A stretch of 64,000 nt of DNA from Pomphorhynchus laevis (Eukaryota > Acanthocephala > Palaeacanthocephala > Echinorhynchida > Pomphorhynchidae). A program made the position numbers and the translations under genes. A model generated the notes under the pieces. It made no database searches. It saw only the letters and a list, made by a program, of their open reading frames with translations, and was not told the origin of the DNA. The stretch spans positions 1-64,000 of the forward strand of contig WNNJ02000675.1 of the NCBI GenBank assembly GCA_012934845.2. Reading direction: 5' to 3'. Below, one piece after another: positions 22,082 to 32,179 of the stretch (positions are counted from its first letter, which is position 1; every line of letters begins with the position of its first letter).

Positions 22082-24992
22082 TCAAGCAGTTAAATTGTTA
22101 AAATGGGATCGGATTTGTCGTTTGAAGCACTGCAGGGAAGTTGATTGGCGTATATGAATGGGCAGATGATTCCACGATAGAGGAGCAGCCACCAGGAAGG
22201 AGCGGAGTCCAAAGGAGGTAGAGTAGTTTGGGACATGTAAAAGAAGGGAATTACAGGAACGCAAGGAACAGTAAACAGGACGGGAATTATCAAGAAAAGG
22301 AAGGTTGAGAAATGAAGGGGTATGAAAAGTTACAAGGCGGAAAGCAACGATAAGAAGACGAATTTGAACACGACAATAAATTGTTGGCAAATCGAGAGAA
22401 GCAAGATGGTAGGATGTATGATCAAAACGACGAAGACAGAGGAGAATTCGGACGGCTGCGTTGACGATGCGTTGTAGGGGAAGAAGATTGGATTTAGGTG
22501 AGTTGGAAAATAGACTACGAAAATAATCGAGTCTAGAAAAAAGGAGAGAAGATATGAGAGTCATACACTAAGAGAAATCAATCAATCTACGAACTTGACG
22601 GAGATTGCGGCGTATCAAGGTAGATGAGGGTACTTTATCTCTAACGAAAGGTTTAAGTGAAAGTCGGTTGTCGAAATGGAAGCCTAGGAAAACTAGATTA
22701 TCAACGATAGGAAGAATTGTAGAATTTAATGATACGGAGGGAGGTTCTAAGCCGAGGCGTCGAGGTAGGATCCACATAATTTTGGATTTATCAGGATTCA
22801 GAGAAAGGCGAAGGGAAGAAAGATGATTGGAAATTGAGACAAGACAGTCGGAAGCAGAAACACTAAGATCGTGAATACGATAAACAGGTGCATGAGCATA
22901 GATGAGAATGTCATCAGCATATTGCATAACATGGAAGTTAAATTTATGAGAAATCGAAGACAAATCACCAAGAAGAAGAGAGAAAAGTATAGGGCCTAAT
23001 ACGGAGCCTTGCGGAACACCGGACGGAATGGACGAAGGATGGGAGAGAGAAGAGTTAGAATATACGCGAAATGTACGGTTTGATAGATATGAAGAAAACC
23101 ATGATACAGTGGGTAAAGAGAAGCCATAATCATGACGAAGGCGATGGAGAAGAATCGAGTGATCGACGATGTCAAAAGCAGACGATAGATCAAGAGAAAC
23201 TATGACACTACATAATTTATGATCGCGCGATATGAGTAAGTCGTTATAAACTTTAAGACATGCAATTTCGGTAGAGTAATTAGAGCGAAAAGCGGCTTGG
23301 AAGGGAGGAAATAAGTTAGAGGAATAGAGATATGTATTAACTTGCTTAAGAACGAGACGCTCAAGGAGTTTAGAGAGGGTTGGGAGAAGTGAGATTGGAC
23401 GGTACGAAGATGGTAGTGAAGAGTCGAGAGATTGCTTTTTGATGATAGGACGAACAGTGGCGCATTTCCAGATGGAAGGAAATGTACGGCTACGGATGGA
23501 CGAGTTGAACAATGTGGTTAGGAAGGGTAAGATAAAAGTGCAGATATTTTTAAGTAAGTGAGTGGGAATTGGGTCAGAAGGAGAGGTTTTATTAGGTAAT
23601 GACAGCAGAACTGAAGAAACTTCATCAGACGAAACGGGAAGAAGGTGGAATAGTTCTGGGAGGGAAGTATTTAAAGATAAGAGTGGGTACAAGGGGGCTA
23701 TGGGTAGTAGGGAAAGTAAATTAGATAGCTTAGTTTGTAGATAAGAAGAAAATTCATCAGGATTTATATTACAAGGGGTAGATGATCGTGAAAGAATTGA
23801 GTTTAAGATTTTCCAATGAGATTTCGAGTTGGAAGATGACTCGAGTTGATTTCGCCAAAAGAGAGTACGTTTAGTACGTATAAGAATGAGATGTGAACGG
23901 CGTTGAGAAAAGTAGGAATCACGAAGATTTGGAGGGAGTGAGTTGGGTGAACGTTTAAGAAAGCGTTTATACATACGAAAAGAGTGACGGAGTCGACGCT
24001 TAGAAAGACTACAGTCAGAATCGAACCAGGGAGCATGGCGCAAGCGCTGGGAACGTCGAAGTCGACTAGGTAGAAGGTTATTGAGGATCGACGTAAGTTC
24101 AGAATCAAACAGAATGCAGAGATCATCGGGAGAGAGATAGTTAAGAGGAAGTGAAAAGAGTGAAGAATTGAGTAAGGCTGTGCAGAGAATAGGGATATCG
24201 AGAAGCTTCCAGGGTCGACTTGGTGTAGATAATGGTAAAGGCGGAGAAGGAGGATGGGGACGAGTAAGAGTAAGAGTGACAAGGAAATGATCGGACAAAC
24301 CAGGATCAGTAATTGACAAGGAGGTATAGTCATTGAAGCAGTTAGGAACAGCAATGATGTCGAGAGCACCGCCGAGAATATGAGTTGGGCTTGTTGAAAG
24401 TAATTTATAGTTAAAATCAGAAAAAAAGATTAGTTAAAGTGATAGAGTCAGAGTCAGACGGGCGATCAAGACGAATGTTAAAGTCACCGAGAACAAAAGA
24501 AGGAGTATAAGACAATGAACAGTGAGACATTAGATCTGCAAGGTCGTTAAAGAAGATACGTGATGGGGCAACTGAACCTGGACGGTATACAATCACAAGT
24601 TCCAGAGGGAAAGGCGTTGATAATCTGCATATGAGTAATTCGAACGAGGTGTAACGGATGTTAACGTTGATTTTACGTAAAGACATTGGGTGACGAGCAA
24701 TGGCAACAATACCGCCATGGTTAGACGCAGTAGATGTATGAGATGTAATTTGACGAGCTGATTCAACTAGAGAACAACCAGAGCGACATAGACGACGAAT
24801 AGCAAGATCGTCGGAGTCAGTGTGCCAGGATTCGGTAATGCAGAGAATATCGATAGATAATTGATCGAAGATATCGAGAAGCATATCAGCTTTATGAAGA
24901 ATGGAGCGAGTATTGAATAGACTAAGACGAAAAGTATGCTTAGGAGCGAGATCGACTAGCGAAGAAGACAAGGGGGAGAGATGGGACGCCAT
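22082..24992 (-). pseudogene. CR1 ORF2 (endonuclease-RT), two lesions
   Basis: From ATG 24,992 the endonuclease reads RLSLFNTRSILHKADMLL, LCITESWH, NHGGIVAIAR, VLGDFNIRLD. The frame shifts at an A-run (24,421-24,427 on the plus strand). It continues with HILGGALDIIAVPN, SDHFLV and the RT: SYRPISLLPTLSKLLERL, SLDLSSAFDIVDH, GVPQGSVLGPILFSLL, QYADDILIYAH. An in-frame TAG near 22,568 interrupts IDFS-CMTLISSLLFSRLDY. The C-terminal domain (LPLQRIVNAAVRILLC, SWNHLPIHIRQS) runs to 22,082. Total about 970 aa, the usual size for CR1. With only one indel and one nonsense change it is recent. Confidence 0.9.
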
Positions 24993-26281
24993 CGAATTTT
25001 TGGCCTTGTGTGAAGAACGTGAAAATTTCCGTTGATTTGACGTATAGATAAGGATGACTCGCCGTTTGTTTCACGTCGATGTTTTTCAATGCGAGCTAAA
25101 TTGAGCTGGGCAATATCAGAAGGGGAGCGGTCAGGAAAGATACGGCAAGTAGATGAAGTGGTAAGAAGTTTAAAACGTTGGGAGAGTACCGAAGAGGCAT
25201 GTGAACTATGTCGGAAAACGATTTTTAAGAGTGGAGGACTGAGATGATTTGATTTAGTGGATTTGTTTAAACGAATAAAGGATACAGGAGCGATATTATT
25301 GAAGAGTGATGGGTTATCATCAGGAAGAATGGTTGCTAAGATAGACCTGAAAGCAGATACATCATCATCGAGGCGAGATTGTGGAGAAGCAGATTCAGAA
25401 AGCTTTAAGTTTGATATGATTATACAGCGATCGCGCGAAGGAAAACGATTTCGTGGAAGTGGTGGACGGACAGAGCTGGTTGGAGTCGAGGTAGATGAGC
25501 AGATAGAAGTGGAAATGACAGGGGTGCTTGATAAAGAAATAATATTGGTTGGAGCAAGTGTGACAGGAGCGGGGTGTTGAATCGGTTGATCATAGATGTG
25601 ACTGGATATGATTTTAAATGAAGGATGTAACTTATTGGGAAGTGTTACGTGGGAGGTAGAGTAAGGAGAATTAAAATAGGTTGGGGCATGAGTGACAGGA
25701 ATGGAGTGTTGAATTAGTTGATCGGAAATGTTACTGGAAATGATTTTGATGGAAGGGTGTAAATTATTGAGAGGTGATACAGGGGGGGTCGAGTAAGGAG
25801 TTCGTGAGGAGAATAAAGAAGTTTGAGATTTATTTAGATTGGGGGAGGAATAGGAAAGAGGAGGTACGAGATGAAAAGCTTTGCCGTTAGCATTGTTAGA
25901 ATGAGAAAGATTAATGGAAGTTTGGTACGTAGTTGAACGAGGAGTGTGTGAGAGAGTAGGTTCAATAATGGGATTATATGATGCGAAGTCAGGTGTTGAT
26001 GCGAGGGAAACATCTAAAACAGCATTGGTCTGAGTGGTAGTGTGTGATACAGGAGTAGATGAGCAGGATAACTGTAGTAGTCGTACTGATGTACAAAAAC
26101 CGCAAGTGAAATGTTTACGTTTATACACCGAGTGGTCGGATATTTTAACACGAACAAGTGTCCATACATCGCAATCTTTGGAATCGCATCCAACTTCAAA
26201 GCTGGTATAACCATCATTGCATTCAGATGTGGAAGATTCTTGATCAGGAACAGGGATCTGAGATCGCGCTTTTTTAGGCAT
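24956..26281 (-). CDS. CR1 ORF1 protein
   Basis: 441 aa, open. Near the N-terminus is a Cys/His cluster (VGCDSKDCDVW, then KRKHFTCGFC) that could bind zinc. The middle (about residues 70-270) is rich in Ser, Thr and Pro with repeated motifs such as NKLHPSFKIISS. The C-terminal third has the RRM-like pattern of CR1 ORF1 proteins: RCIIISNLKLSES, VSFIRLNKST, PPLLKIVFRHSS and LARIEKHRRETNGE. By family knowledge it binds RNA and acts as a chaperone. It overlaps the start of ORF2 by 37 bp in another frame, implying reinitiation or a shifted start. Confidence 0.8.
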   Translation of the reverse strand: MPKKARSQIPVPDQESSTSECNDGYTSFEVGCDSKDCDVWTLVRVKISDHSVYKRKHFTCGFCTSVRLLQLSCSSTPVSHTTTQTNAVLDVSLASTPDFASYNPIIEPTLSHTPRSTTYQTSINLSHSNNANGKAFHLVPPLSYSSPNLNKSQTSLFSSRTPYSTPPVSPLNNLHPSIKIISSNISDQLIQHSIPVTHAPTYFNSPYSTSHVTLPNKLHPSFKIISSHIYDQPIQHPAPVTLAPTNIISLSSTPVISTSICSSTSTPTSSVRPPLPRNRFPSRDRCIIISNLKLSESASPQSRLDDDVSAFRSILATILPDDNPSLFNNIAPVSFIRLNKSTKSNHLSPPLLKIVFRHSSHASSVLSQRFKLLTTSSTCRIFPDRSPSDIAQLNLARIEKHRRETNGESSLSIRQINGNFHVLHTRPKIRWRPISPPCLLR

Positions 26282-26711
26282 GACCTTTTATCGATAGATT
26301 GAGCTCAATCCGCGAGCGTAGCGAGCGGAACTGACAGGAATAATCTGGAACTGACAGGAATAATTGTGTGTTTAAGCTGTAAATATTTTTTGAAGTATTT
26401 ATAAAAAAATATTTTTAAGTTTAAAAAATTGAACATTTTCTCTGAAGCGTAATATACGTCGTATCGAGCTAAAACTTATACGTGGTGTAGATACATAATG
26501 TGCTATCATTGTGTGATAATTTTTAACTAATCCGAACACTTACTTGAAAAATATTCAAATTTTAATTTTTTTGAAAAAAAAAATTAAATTTCAAACTTTA
26601 CCTACACTATGCTGCAAAAAATAAAAGATATTTTTTAAATGTCTAATAAAAATATTTTGTTTTCTAATAATTTTTCTTGCTTAGTTGTGTCCGCCTTTCG
26701 GAAATGTTGCC

Positions 26712-27245
26712 ATTCAATTAATGAGTAATCATCTTAAAGAAAACACTTTATTATACTACTATGAATAAAAACGTTTCGAGATTAACCAGATCATTTCCAG
26801 AATGAAAATTAAACAATTGACAACATTATTCACACAATAACTCCACGATCGGATCCAACGGTTATTCTTGAATGTAGACTGTTCCATATATTGTATGATA
26901 TTCTCGAGATTGTCATACGCCAAGACAAAGAGCCAATTGACTCTCATCATGGATACATCACGTGTGACGAAATTTGTAAGTGTGAACCATCGCAATTTTA
27001 GATCGGTGGCCAGTTTTTGTAACCGCTTATGTATAATCGACAGTCAAACAATGATAGTATGTGTACCGAAAAAATTACCATGTTTTCTTATCCCCCTCAT
27101 TCCTTTGTAGATGATTATGTAAGGAGCTTCAAAATTATCCTCAGTTTGTTAGGTAACTGTGTCCATTTTGTTATATATAAGATATATTTTTACGTGGCAA
27201 ATATATAAATAAATATATATAACATATATAATATAATTTATTGCT
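26712..27245. other. No gene recognised
   Basis: AT-rich sequence right of the foldback element. Short ORFs on both strands overlap and have no recognisable similarity. Confidence 0.4.
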
Positions 27246-27249
27246 ACAA

Positions 27250-27690
27250 CTGACCTAGGAGTAATAACGATGTCTACACTGCTTGTAATCGAACTCCGGT
27301 TTTTGGCAAAGTTATTGATTATAAAACTGTGGCTTGTAAGCTCCCGGAGCACAATCTGAACAATTCAGCTCTTAAATTATAAAAATGTATCCTCAAAGAA
27401 TCGTGAGACAATAACCAACAATAAAATTTCCTGCCGAATAAATCATGATAATCCGGAAAGCACGTAGTTAGTTTAAAGAGGCTATGCCCCATGCTACGTA
27501 TGTCAGTGAATTCTCGGAGATGCCTTTCAAATATATCACAAGGCAGCCGAAACGACTGATGGTAGTTCACCCTACTGATGAGTGCTGCCGGCTACCATCA
27601 GATAGTCTAGGAGTGATAACGAGGTCTGCTCTGCATGTAATCGAACTCCAGTTTTTGGCAAAATTCTTGATTATATATAGCATGTTGCTC
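27250..27690 (+). repeat. ~350-bp satellite, 1.2 units
   Basis: AGGAGTAATAACGATGTCT near 27,257 recurs as AGGAGTGATAACGAGGTCT near 27,608, a period of 352 bp. Landmarks: TAATCGAACTCCGGTTTTTG, GCTCCCGGAGCACA, GAGGCTATGCC, CCGAAACGACTGATGGTAG, CTGATGAGTGCTGCCGGC. Other copies: 53,757-53,960, 54,233-54,330, 54,645-54,985 with 58,393-58,730, and 62,415-63,480. Confidence 0.9.
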
Positions 27691-28012
27691 CTATCCGTCC
27701 TTAACTGCCCATTTTTTCTTATTTCTTTTTCCAACCTTTTATGGACATTGTCTTTCGATAATATTGTATATTTAAAACATTCATTTCCGTGTAGCAGTGC
27801 ATGTTTTACTGCGGCATCTTTAGTGCTACATTTTTGCAATATAATAATACAAATTTATATCGTAGAGAATTGCTTTCGGGTCAAAAGTAACTTTTTTTTA
27901 TTGCGAACCATCCCCGAGAATACAAAAAGAACTTTATTTATTTGATATTTCGACTGTACTTAGCAGTCCTTTTCAATTGTATGTTATTTATCTCAAACTT
28001 TATTTATTAACG
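27691..28012. other. No gene recognised
   Basis: AT-rich, about 320 bp; overlapping short ORFs without similarity. Confidence 0.4.
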
Positions 28013-28617
28013 TGGCAAATGCGTACAAGCTGCACGCTTACAAGTCCACAAAAAAAGAAAAAGTCAAGCAGATAAATTGTTTAAATGGGATCGGATTTGG
28101 CGTTTGAAGCATTGGCGTATATGAATGGGCAGATGATTCCAAGATAGAGGAGCAAACACCAGGAAGGAGGTAGAGAAGTTTGGCACGTGTAAAAGAAAGG
28201 AATTACAGGAACGCAAGGAAGTAAACAGGACGAAAATTATCAAGAAAAGGAAGGTTGAGAAATAAAAGGGAATGAAAAGTTACAAGGCGGAAAGCAACGA
28301 GAAGAAGACGAATTTGAACATGACAATAAATTGTAGGCAAATTGAAAGAAGCAAGATGGTAGGATGTATGATAAAAACGATGAAGACGGAGGAAAATTCG
28401 GACGGCTGCGTTGACGATGCGTTGAAGAGGAAGAAGAGTGGATTTAGGTGAGTTGGAAAATAAACTAAGACAATAATCAAGTCTAGAAAAAAGGAGAGAA
28501 GATATGAAAGTTATACAAGAAGGGAAATCGATCAATCTACGAACTTGACGAAGGTTGCAGAGTATCAAGGTACATGAGCGTACTTTATCTCTAACGAAAA
28601 TTTTAAGTGAAAGTCGG
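28013..28617 (-). pseudogene. CR1 family A, 3' end
   Basis: The C-terminus of the same ORF2 as at 22 kb (VRDKVRSCTLILCNLRQVRR, IDFPSCITFISSLLFSRLDY, LPLQRIVNAAVRIFL), with the 3' UTR at the left end (TGGCAAATGCGTACAAGCTG). At IDFPSC it keeps the sense codon that is a stop in the copy at 22.57 kb. Truncated at 28,617 where a PLE 5' region begins. Confidence 0.85.
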
Positions 28618-29132
28618 AGACCAGGCAAAGAGGCCAGGTAATGGCCAATAGCCGGGTCGCGTAGCGCGTGGAGTGAAGGTGGTAGATATTTATAGATCTT
28701 GTTCAGCCTGCAACCGCCTTAAGCAGGGCAGCCCCCTGTCAGATGCTGCTAGATGGCCCGTTGTAAGTTTAATTGAGTCAACTAAACTAGGTGGCGACAC
28801 CGAAAAAGCAACGTTAAAAATTATGACTTAAAAGTTACATGTACTCAACCATATTGAAAAAATACGTAAGTACTAATGATTTCAATTTTAGATCTTTTTA
28901 ATTTTAAATGTAACAGAAAAAATGTATAGTTTGTGATGTTATAAATAATAATTGTATTGTAAGTAATACGACAAACAAATGTTTTTCATTAATTATTAAT
29001 AATAATCGTAACTGCAATACCGCAGGTGTAGTGTTTCTTATACAATGTACATCTGGATTGCAATATATAGGAAAAACATATCAAATGTTAAAAACTAGGT
29101 TTAGGCAGCACATATATAATATACAGCATAAT

Positions 29133-29448
29133 AATATTTATTCCGAATGTACAGAAAATAAGGTTCCCTCAAATGGGCCACTACTGTCATAATTCGTAAA
29201 TGTACAAAAGTTATGAAACATTCCAACGTAGAAAGAAAAAAATATACAGCATAATAGAATGAACAAAAAAAATTACAGAAAGGCAGCAGAGGAAAATTTC
29301 AGCAGATAATTAAAGGACCGAAACACGAAAGGTAGGCGTAGGCTCACTGCTGATAAGGTTCACCTACGCTTATTGTAGTGTACAGTGCTGCAACTAGGAT
29401 TAAAGAATTCACGCGAGGATAATTTATGAAGTCGACCAAATGATGATA
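29133..29448. repeat. Insert of unknown type within the PLE, ATACAGCATAATA on both sides
   Basis: The intact PLE reads once through ATACAGCATAATAGTCAAAC. Here the motif occurs at both edges and also once internally (29,252), with about 316 bp of foreign sequence. The insert holds GGACCGAAACACG followed by a potential pseudoknot: GCGTAGG/CCTACGC with CACTG/CAGTG crossing it. It might be a short non-autonomous element. Confidence 0.6.
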
Positions 29449-29525
29449 CAGCATAATAGTCAAACTATTTCATAAACATATGAGATTAATAGGACATGAT
29501 ATTAAAAACTGTAAATTATTTATTT

Positions 29526-30826
29526 AAAAAAACGATTTATTTTAACGTGGCAAATGCGTGCCAGCGCACGCTTACATGACCACAACAAAACAAGACTGTG
29601 AATCAGGTGTCGAGAAGGTGTGAACGGAGGAGGTGTTTGAATGTGATAAAGGACGGAGCGCGGCGGACGTCGAGAGGAAGTTGATTCCAGGCGAGTGAGG
29701 CGGCGACGAGGAAGGATCGGAGACCGTAGTTGTTGGAGTAATTAGGAACGTGGAGTAAGAGGGTATGACAGGAACGAAGCGATAGCGAGGTGGGGCGAGT
29801 ATCGTCTAAGAAAGGAAGGTTGATGAACGATGGGGAGCCGACAGCGATGAGACGAAAAGTAACGAGAAGAAGGCGGAGTTTGATGCGGATGTGGATGGTG
29901 GGCCAGGAGAGTTTGGCAAGATATGTGGATGTGTGGTCGAAGCGACGGAAGACGAAAGAGCACTCGAACGGCGGTGTTGATTATTCGTTGTAGGGGTAGG
30001 ATGATGGATTTTGGAGAATTGGCGAAAAGGCTAAGGCAGTAATCGATTTTAGGGAAAAGAAGCGATGAAAGAAGAGACATACAAGAACGGAAGTCGATAA
30101 GGGGGCGGATACGGCGGATGTCACGGAGAATTAAGTTAGACGAGCGGACCTTGTCACGGACAAAGGGTTTAAGGGAAAGGTGATCATCGAAATGGAAGCC
30201 TAAGAAAGTGAGATTGTGGACTATAGGGATGATCGATGAGGCAAAAGAAACAATGGGAGGAGATATGTTTGGTTTACGGGGGAGGATCCACATTATTTTG
30301 GACTTTTCGGGGTTTAGAACGAGATGGAGATTGGAGAGACGTTTGTAGATAGAAGAAAGACAGTTGGAGGCAGAAATGCCGATATCGTGTATGCGATGTG
30401 CGGGTGCATGAGCATAGATTAGAATGTCATCGGCGTATTGCATGACCTTAAAGGAGTAAGGTTTGATAAACGGAGATAGATCGCCAAGCAGAAGAGAGAA
30501 AAGCATAGGACCTAGGACTGAACCTTGTGGGACCCCGCAAAAAATAGGGATGGGAGGGGAGGATGATGAATTAGAACAGACGCGAAAGGAACTGTCGGAT
30601 AGGTATGAAGCGAACTATGCTACGGAGGAGGAAGAAAATCCGTAATCATAACGAAGGCGAGAAAGGAGGACGGAGTGGTCGACAATTTCGAATGCGGAGG
30701 AGAGGTCGAGGGAGATGAGAACACTATATAGAGCCTTGTCTCGAGAAATGAGTAAGTCGTTGTACACCTTTATGCATGCGATTTCTGTCGAGTGATTAGA
30801 GCGGAAAGCGGATTGGAAAGGATCCG
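29526..30826 (-). pseudogene. CR1 family B, 5'-truncated copy inside a PLE
   Basis: On the minus strand, RT palm to C-terminus: MLFSLLLGDLSPFIKPYSFK, QYADDILIYAHAP, KIMWILPRKPN, NLTFLGFHFDDHLSLKPFV, LPLQRIINTAVRVLFRLPS, then a shift, and a 3' UTR with GTGGTCATGTAAGCGTGCGC (minus strand) and a T-rich tail at 29,526-29,545. The PLE sequence TTTATTT appears on both sides, a short target duplication. About 1.3 kb. Confidence 0.85.
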
Positions 30827-31097
30827 CTTTATTTTAGAACATATTATCGAAGAAAACATCAATATTAAATCAAAAACTATTAGAAAAAGAAGTTTTTATT
30901 TGGATTAAAACGCTGAATTTCATGTACCAATTAGGATTGAATGACGTGGTACAAGGAATTGGCAGAAGTAGTATAGTACATAATAAACAACTATATTATA
31001 ATAATCCGGTTAAACGCAAACCAAGAAGTCATGGTGATAAAAGGAATAGGAAAAATAGAGTTAAAAATATTAAAAAAGATATGTATATAAATGAATT

Positions 31098-32042
31098 AAA
31101 TCAGCTAACTGAGTCTACGTATTTAATTTATTATAAACTAAACAAAACATAATATTGCTAAATCAAAAAGTAATAATTAAATAATAAAATTAATAATTGT
31201 TTTTAGATTTTCTATAATTTAAATCAACTTAAAATAAAAAATTGAAATTTAAAATAAACGTCTATTTTATGAATTGACTATTAAATAACAGACGTTGTAT
31301 TAGAATAAGAATTAGAGGTCATCAAGAGGAACTGCTATGCTATCAGGTTTCGGCCCCTAACTCCTCTACCCAACATAGCAGCGGGGCCAAATACATGCTA
31401 ATGATGTATTTCCTCTGAAATAACTATCTAGTATCTTATTCTAATACAAAGTATATTATTTATTATCCATCCATAAAAATTTGCCACTTAAGAGTTTAAA
31501 TTTATTCTTTATATTATTGTGTTGATTTATATATTTTACTATTTTCTGCTTGATGTTATTTTTATAGTAACCTAGTTTAAAATATGTATCTATTAAATTA
31601 TTTAAATGATTTTGAAGAAAGCCAATATCATTACATATTGTTGCAATTCTTAAAATTTCATTATTTAATGTATTATATTTTATATTATATGGTATGCATG
31701 AATGCTTATGCAAAAATATGTTTCTTGTAAATTTAAATATGTCATCTTTTCGATATAAATTAATAGTAGTTTTAGTTAATGTTAATTTAATGTTCATATC
31801 TAGATATACACCTTCTTTATCATTAATATTGGTTTTGTTAAGAATAAGGCTTTCTGGATAAATGTGCTCACTAATTGAATAAAAATTATTAAAATTAAAT
31901 ACACATATATCGTCAAAGTATCGAAACATATATTTCATATATTTATATTGTTTAGATTTAGTTTTTACACAGTTATGAACAAATTCATATTCTATAAAGC
32001 TTAAAAACAAGTCAGCTATAATTGGGCTATTATTACCACCCA
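31098..32042 (-). pseudogene. Penelope-like element, 3' half
   Basis: Minus strand, from the 3' terminus (AAATCAGCTAACTGAGTC) through the structured block (31,295-31,449) to the RT: LSGKFLWMDNK, YKNNIKQKIVKYINQHNN, MFRYFDDICVFNFNN (an F in place of the usual I in the YIDD box), and MGGNNSPIIADLFLSFIEYE. Truncated at 32,042 inside GVPMGG, where a short repeated filler begins. The 234-codon frame is otherwise open. Confidence 0.85.
31295..31449 (-). ncRNA. PLE 3' structured RNA block
   Basis: 155 nt with a perfect 16-bp closing stem; nearly identical to the copies at 17,434 and 44,750. Confidence 0.7.
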
Positions 32043-32142
32043 TTGGATTTAGTAGACCCAATGGATCTAGTAGACCCAATGGATCTACAATGGACCTTAC
32101 TAGACCCAATGGATCTAGTAGCTCCCATTGGTTTCGGTTCGT
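32036..32142. repeat. 18-bp filler repeats at the PLE truncation point
   Basis: AGACCCAATGGATCTAGT-like units occur about four times with one variant, starting and ending with CCCATTGG, which is the PLE sequence at the break. Looks like templated filler made during repair or end-joining. Confidence 0.8.
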
Positions 32143-32179
32143 TTGAAAAAGATTGGGCAATTACATAACTAACTTGTTG

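Larger units (their letters stand above)
22001..26392 (-). mobile_element. CR1-type LINE (family A), nearly full length
   Basis: Read on the minus strand: a short 5' UTR with GGAACTGACAGGAATAAT repeated twice (26,328-26,365), ORF1 (26,281-24,956), ORF2 (24,992-22,082), a short 3' UTR and an (ATT)n-like tail at about 22,001-22,016. It is inserted in the right arm of the foldback element, where the interrupted arm sequence resumes at about 26,393. Only two lesions were found in ORF2. Related pieces lie at 28,013-28,617 and 49,920-51,420. Confidence 0.9.
15917..26711. mobile_element. Composite foldback DNA element with long inverted arms, three later insertions
   Basis: The ends are inverted copies beginning GGCAACATTTCCGAAAGG. 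They are flanked by CTTCAATT (15,909-15,916) and ATTCAATT (26,712-26,719), a 7-of-8 match consistent with an 8-bp target duplication. Left arm: 15,917-16,690 (outer part to about 16,427, inner part 16,427-16,690). Central spacer: 16,691-16,971. Right arm: inner part 16,972-17,231, then outer part 21,797-22,000 and 26,393-26,711. Without its insertions the element is about 1.9 kb with arms of about 775 bp. It encodes no transposase, so it is non-autonomous. Insertions: PLE piece 17,235-17,849, LINE about 17,850-21,796, CR1 about 22,001-26,392. The 8-bp duplication fits hAT, P or Merlin-type transposition; the family is not identified. Confidence 0.8.
28618..31097 (+). pseudogene. Penelope-like element, 5' half, split by two insertions
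   Basis: The 5' UTR (28,634-28,850, CCAGGTAATGGCCAATAG onward) matches 41,822-42,010. The N-terminal nuclease region follows, to about 29,132 (GIY-YIG pattern CTSGLQYIGKTYQMLK). A roughly 316-bp insert (29,133-29,448) and a CR1-B copy (29,526-30,826) interrupt it. The body resumes at 30,827-31,097 (WIKTLNFMYQLGLNDVVQGI). At about 31,097 it meets the 3' end of another PLE in inverse orientation. It is broken in several places and lacks the RT. Confidence 0.85.

Noticed and set aside
27541-27600. Permuted (type II) hammerhead in the satellite
   Set aside because: The outer stem fits, but only one inner hairpin can form; stem I and a valid cleavage triplet are absent.
32036-32160. A DPLGLL-repeat protein
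   Set aside because: The repeats come from DNA filler at a break point fused by chance to the PLE frame.
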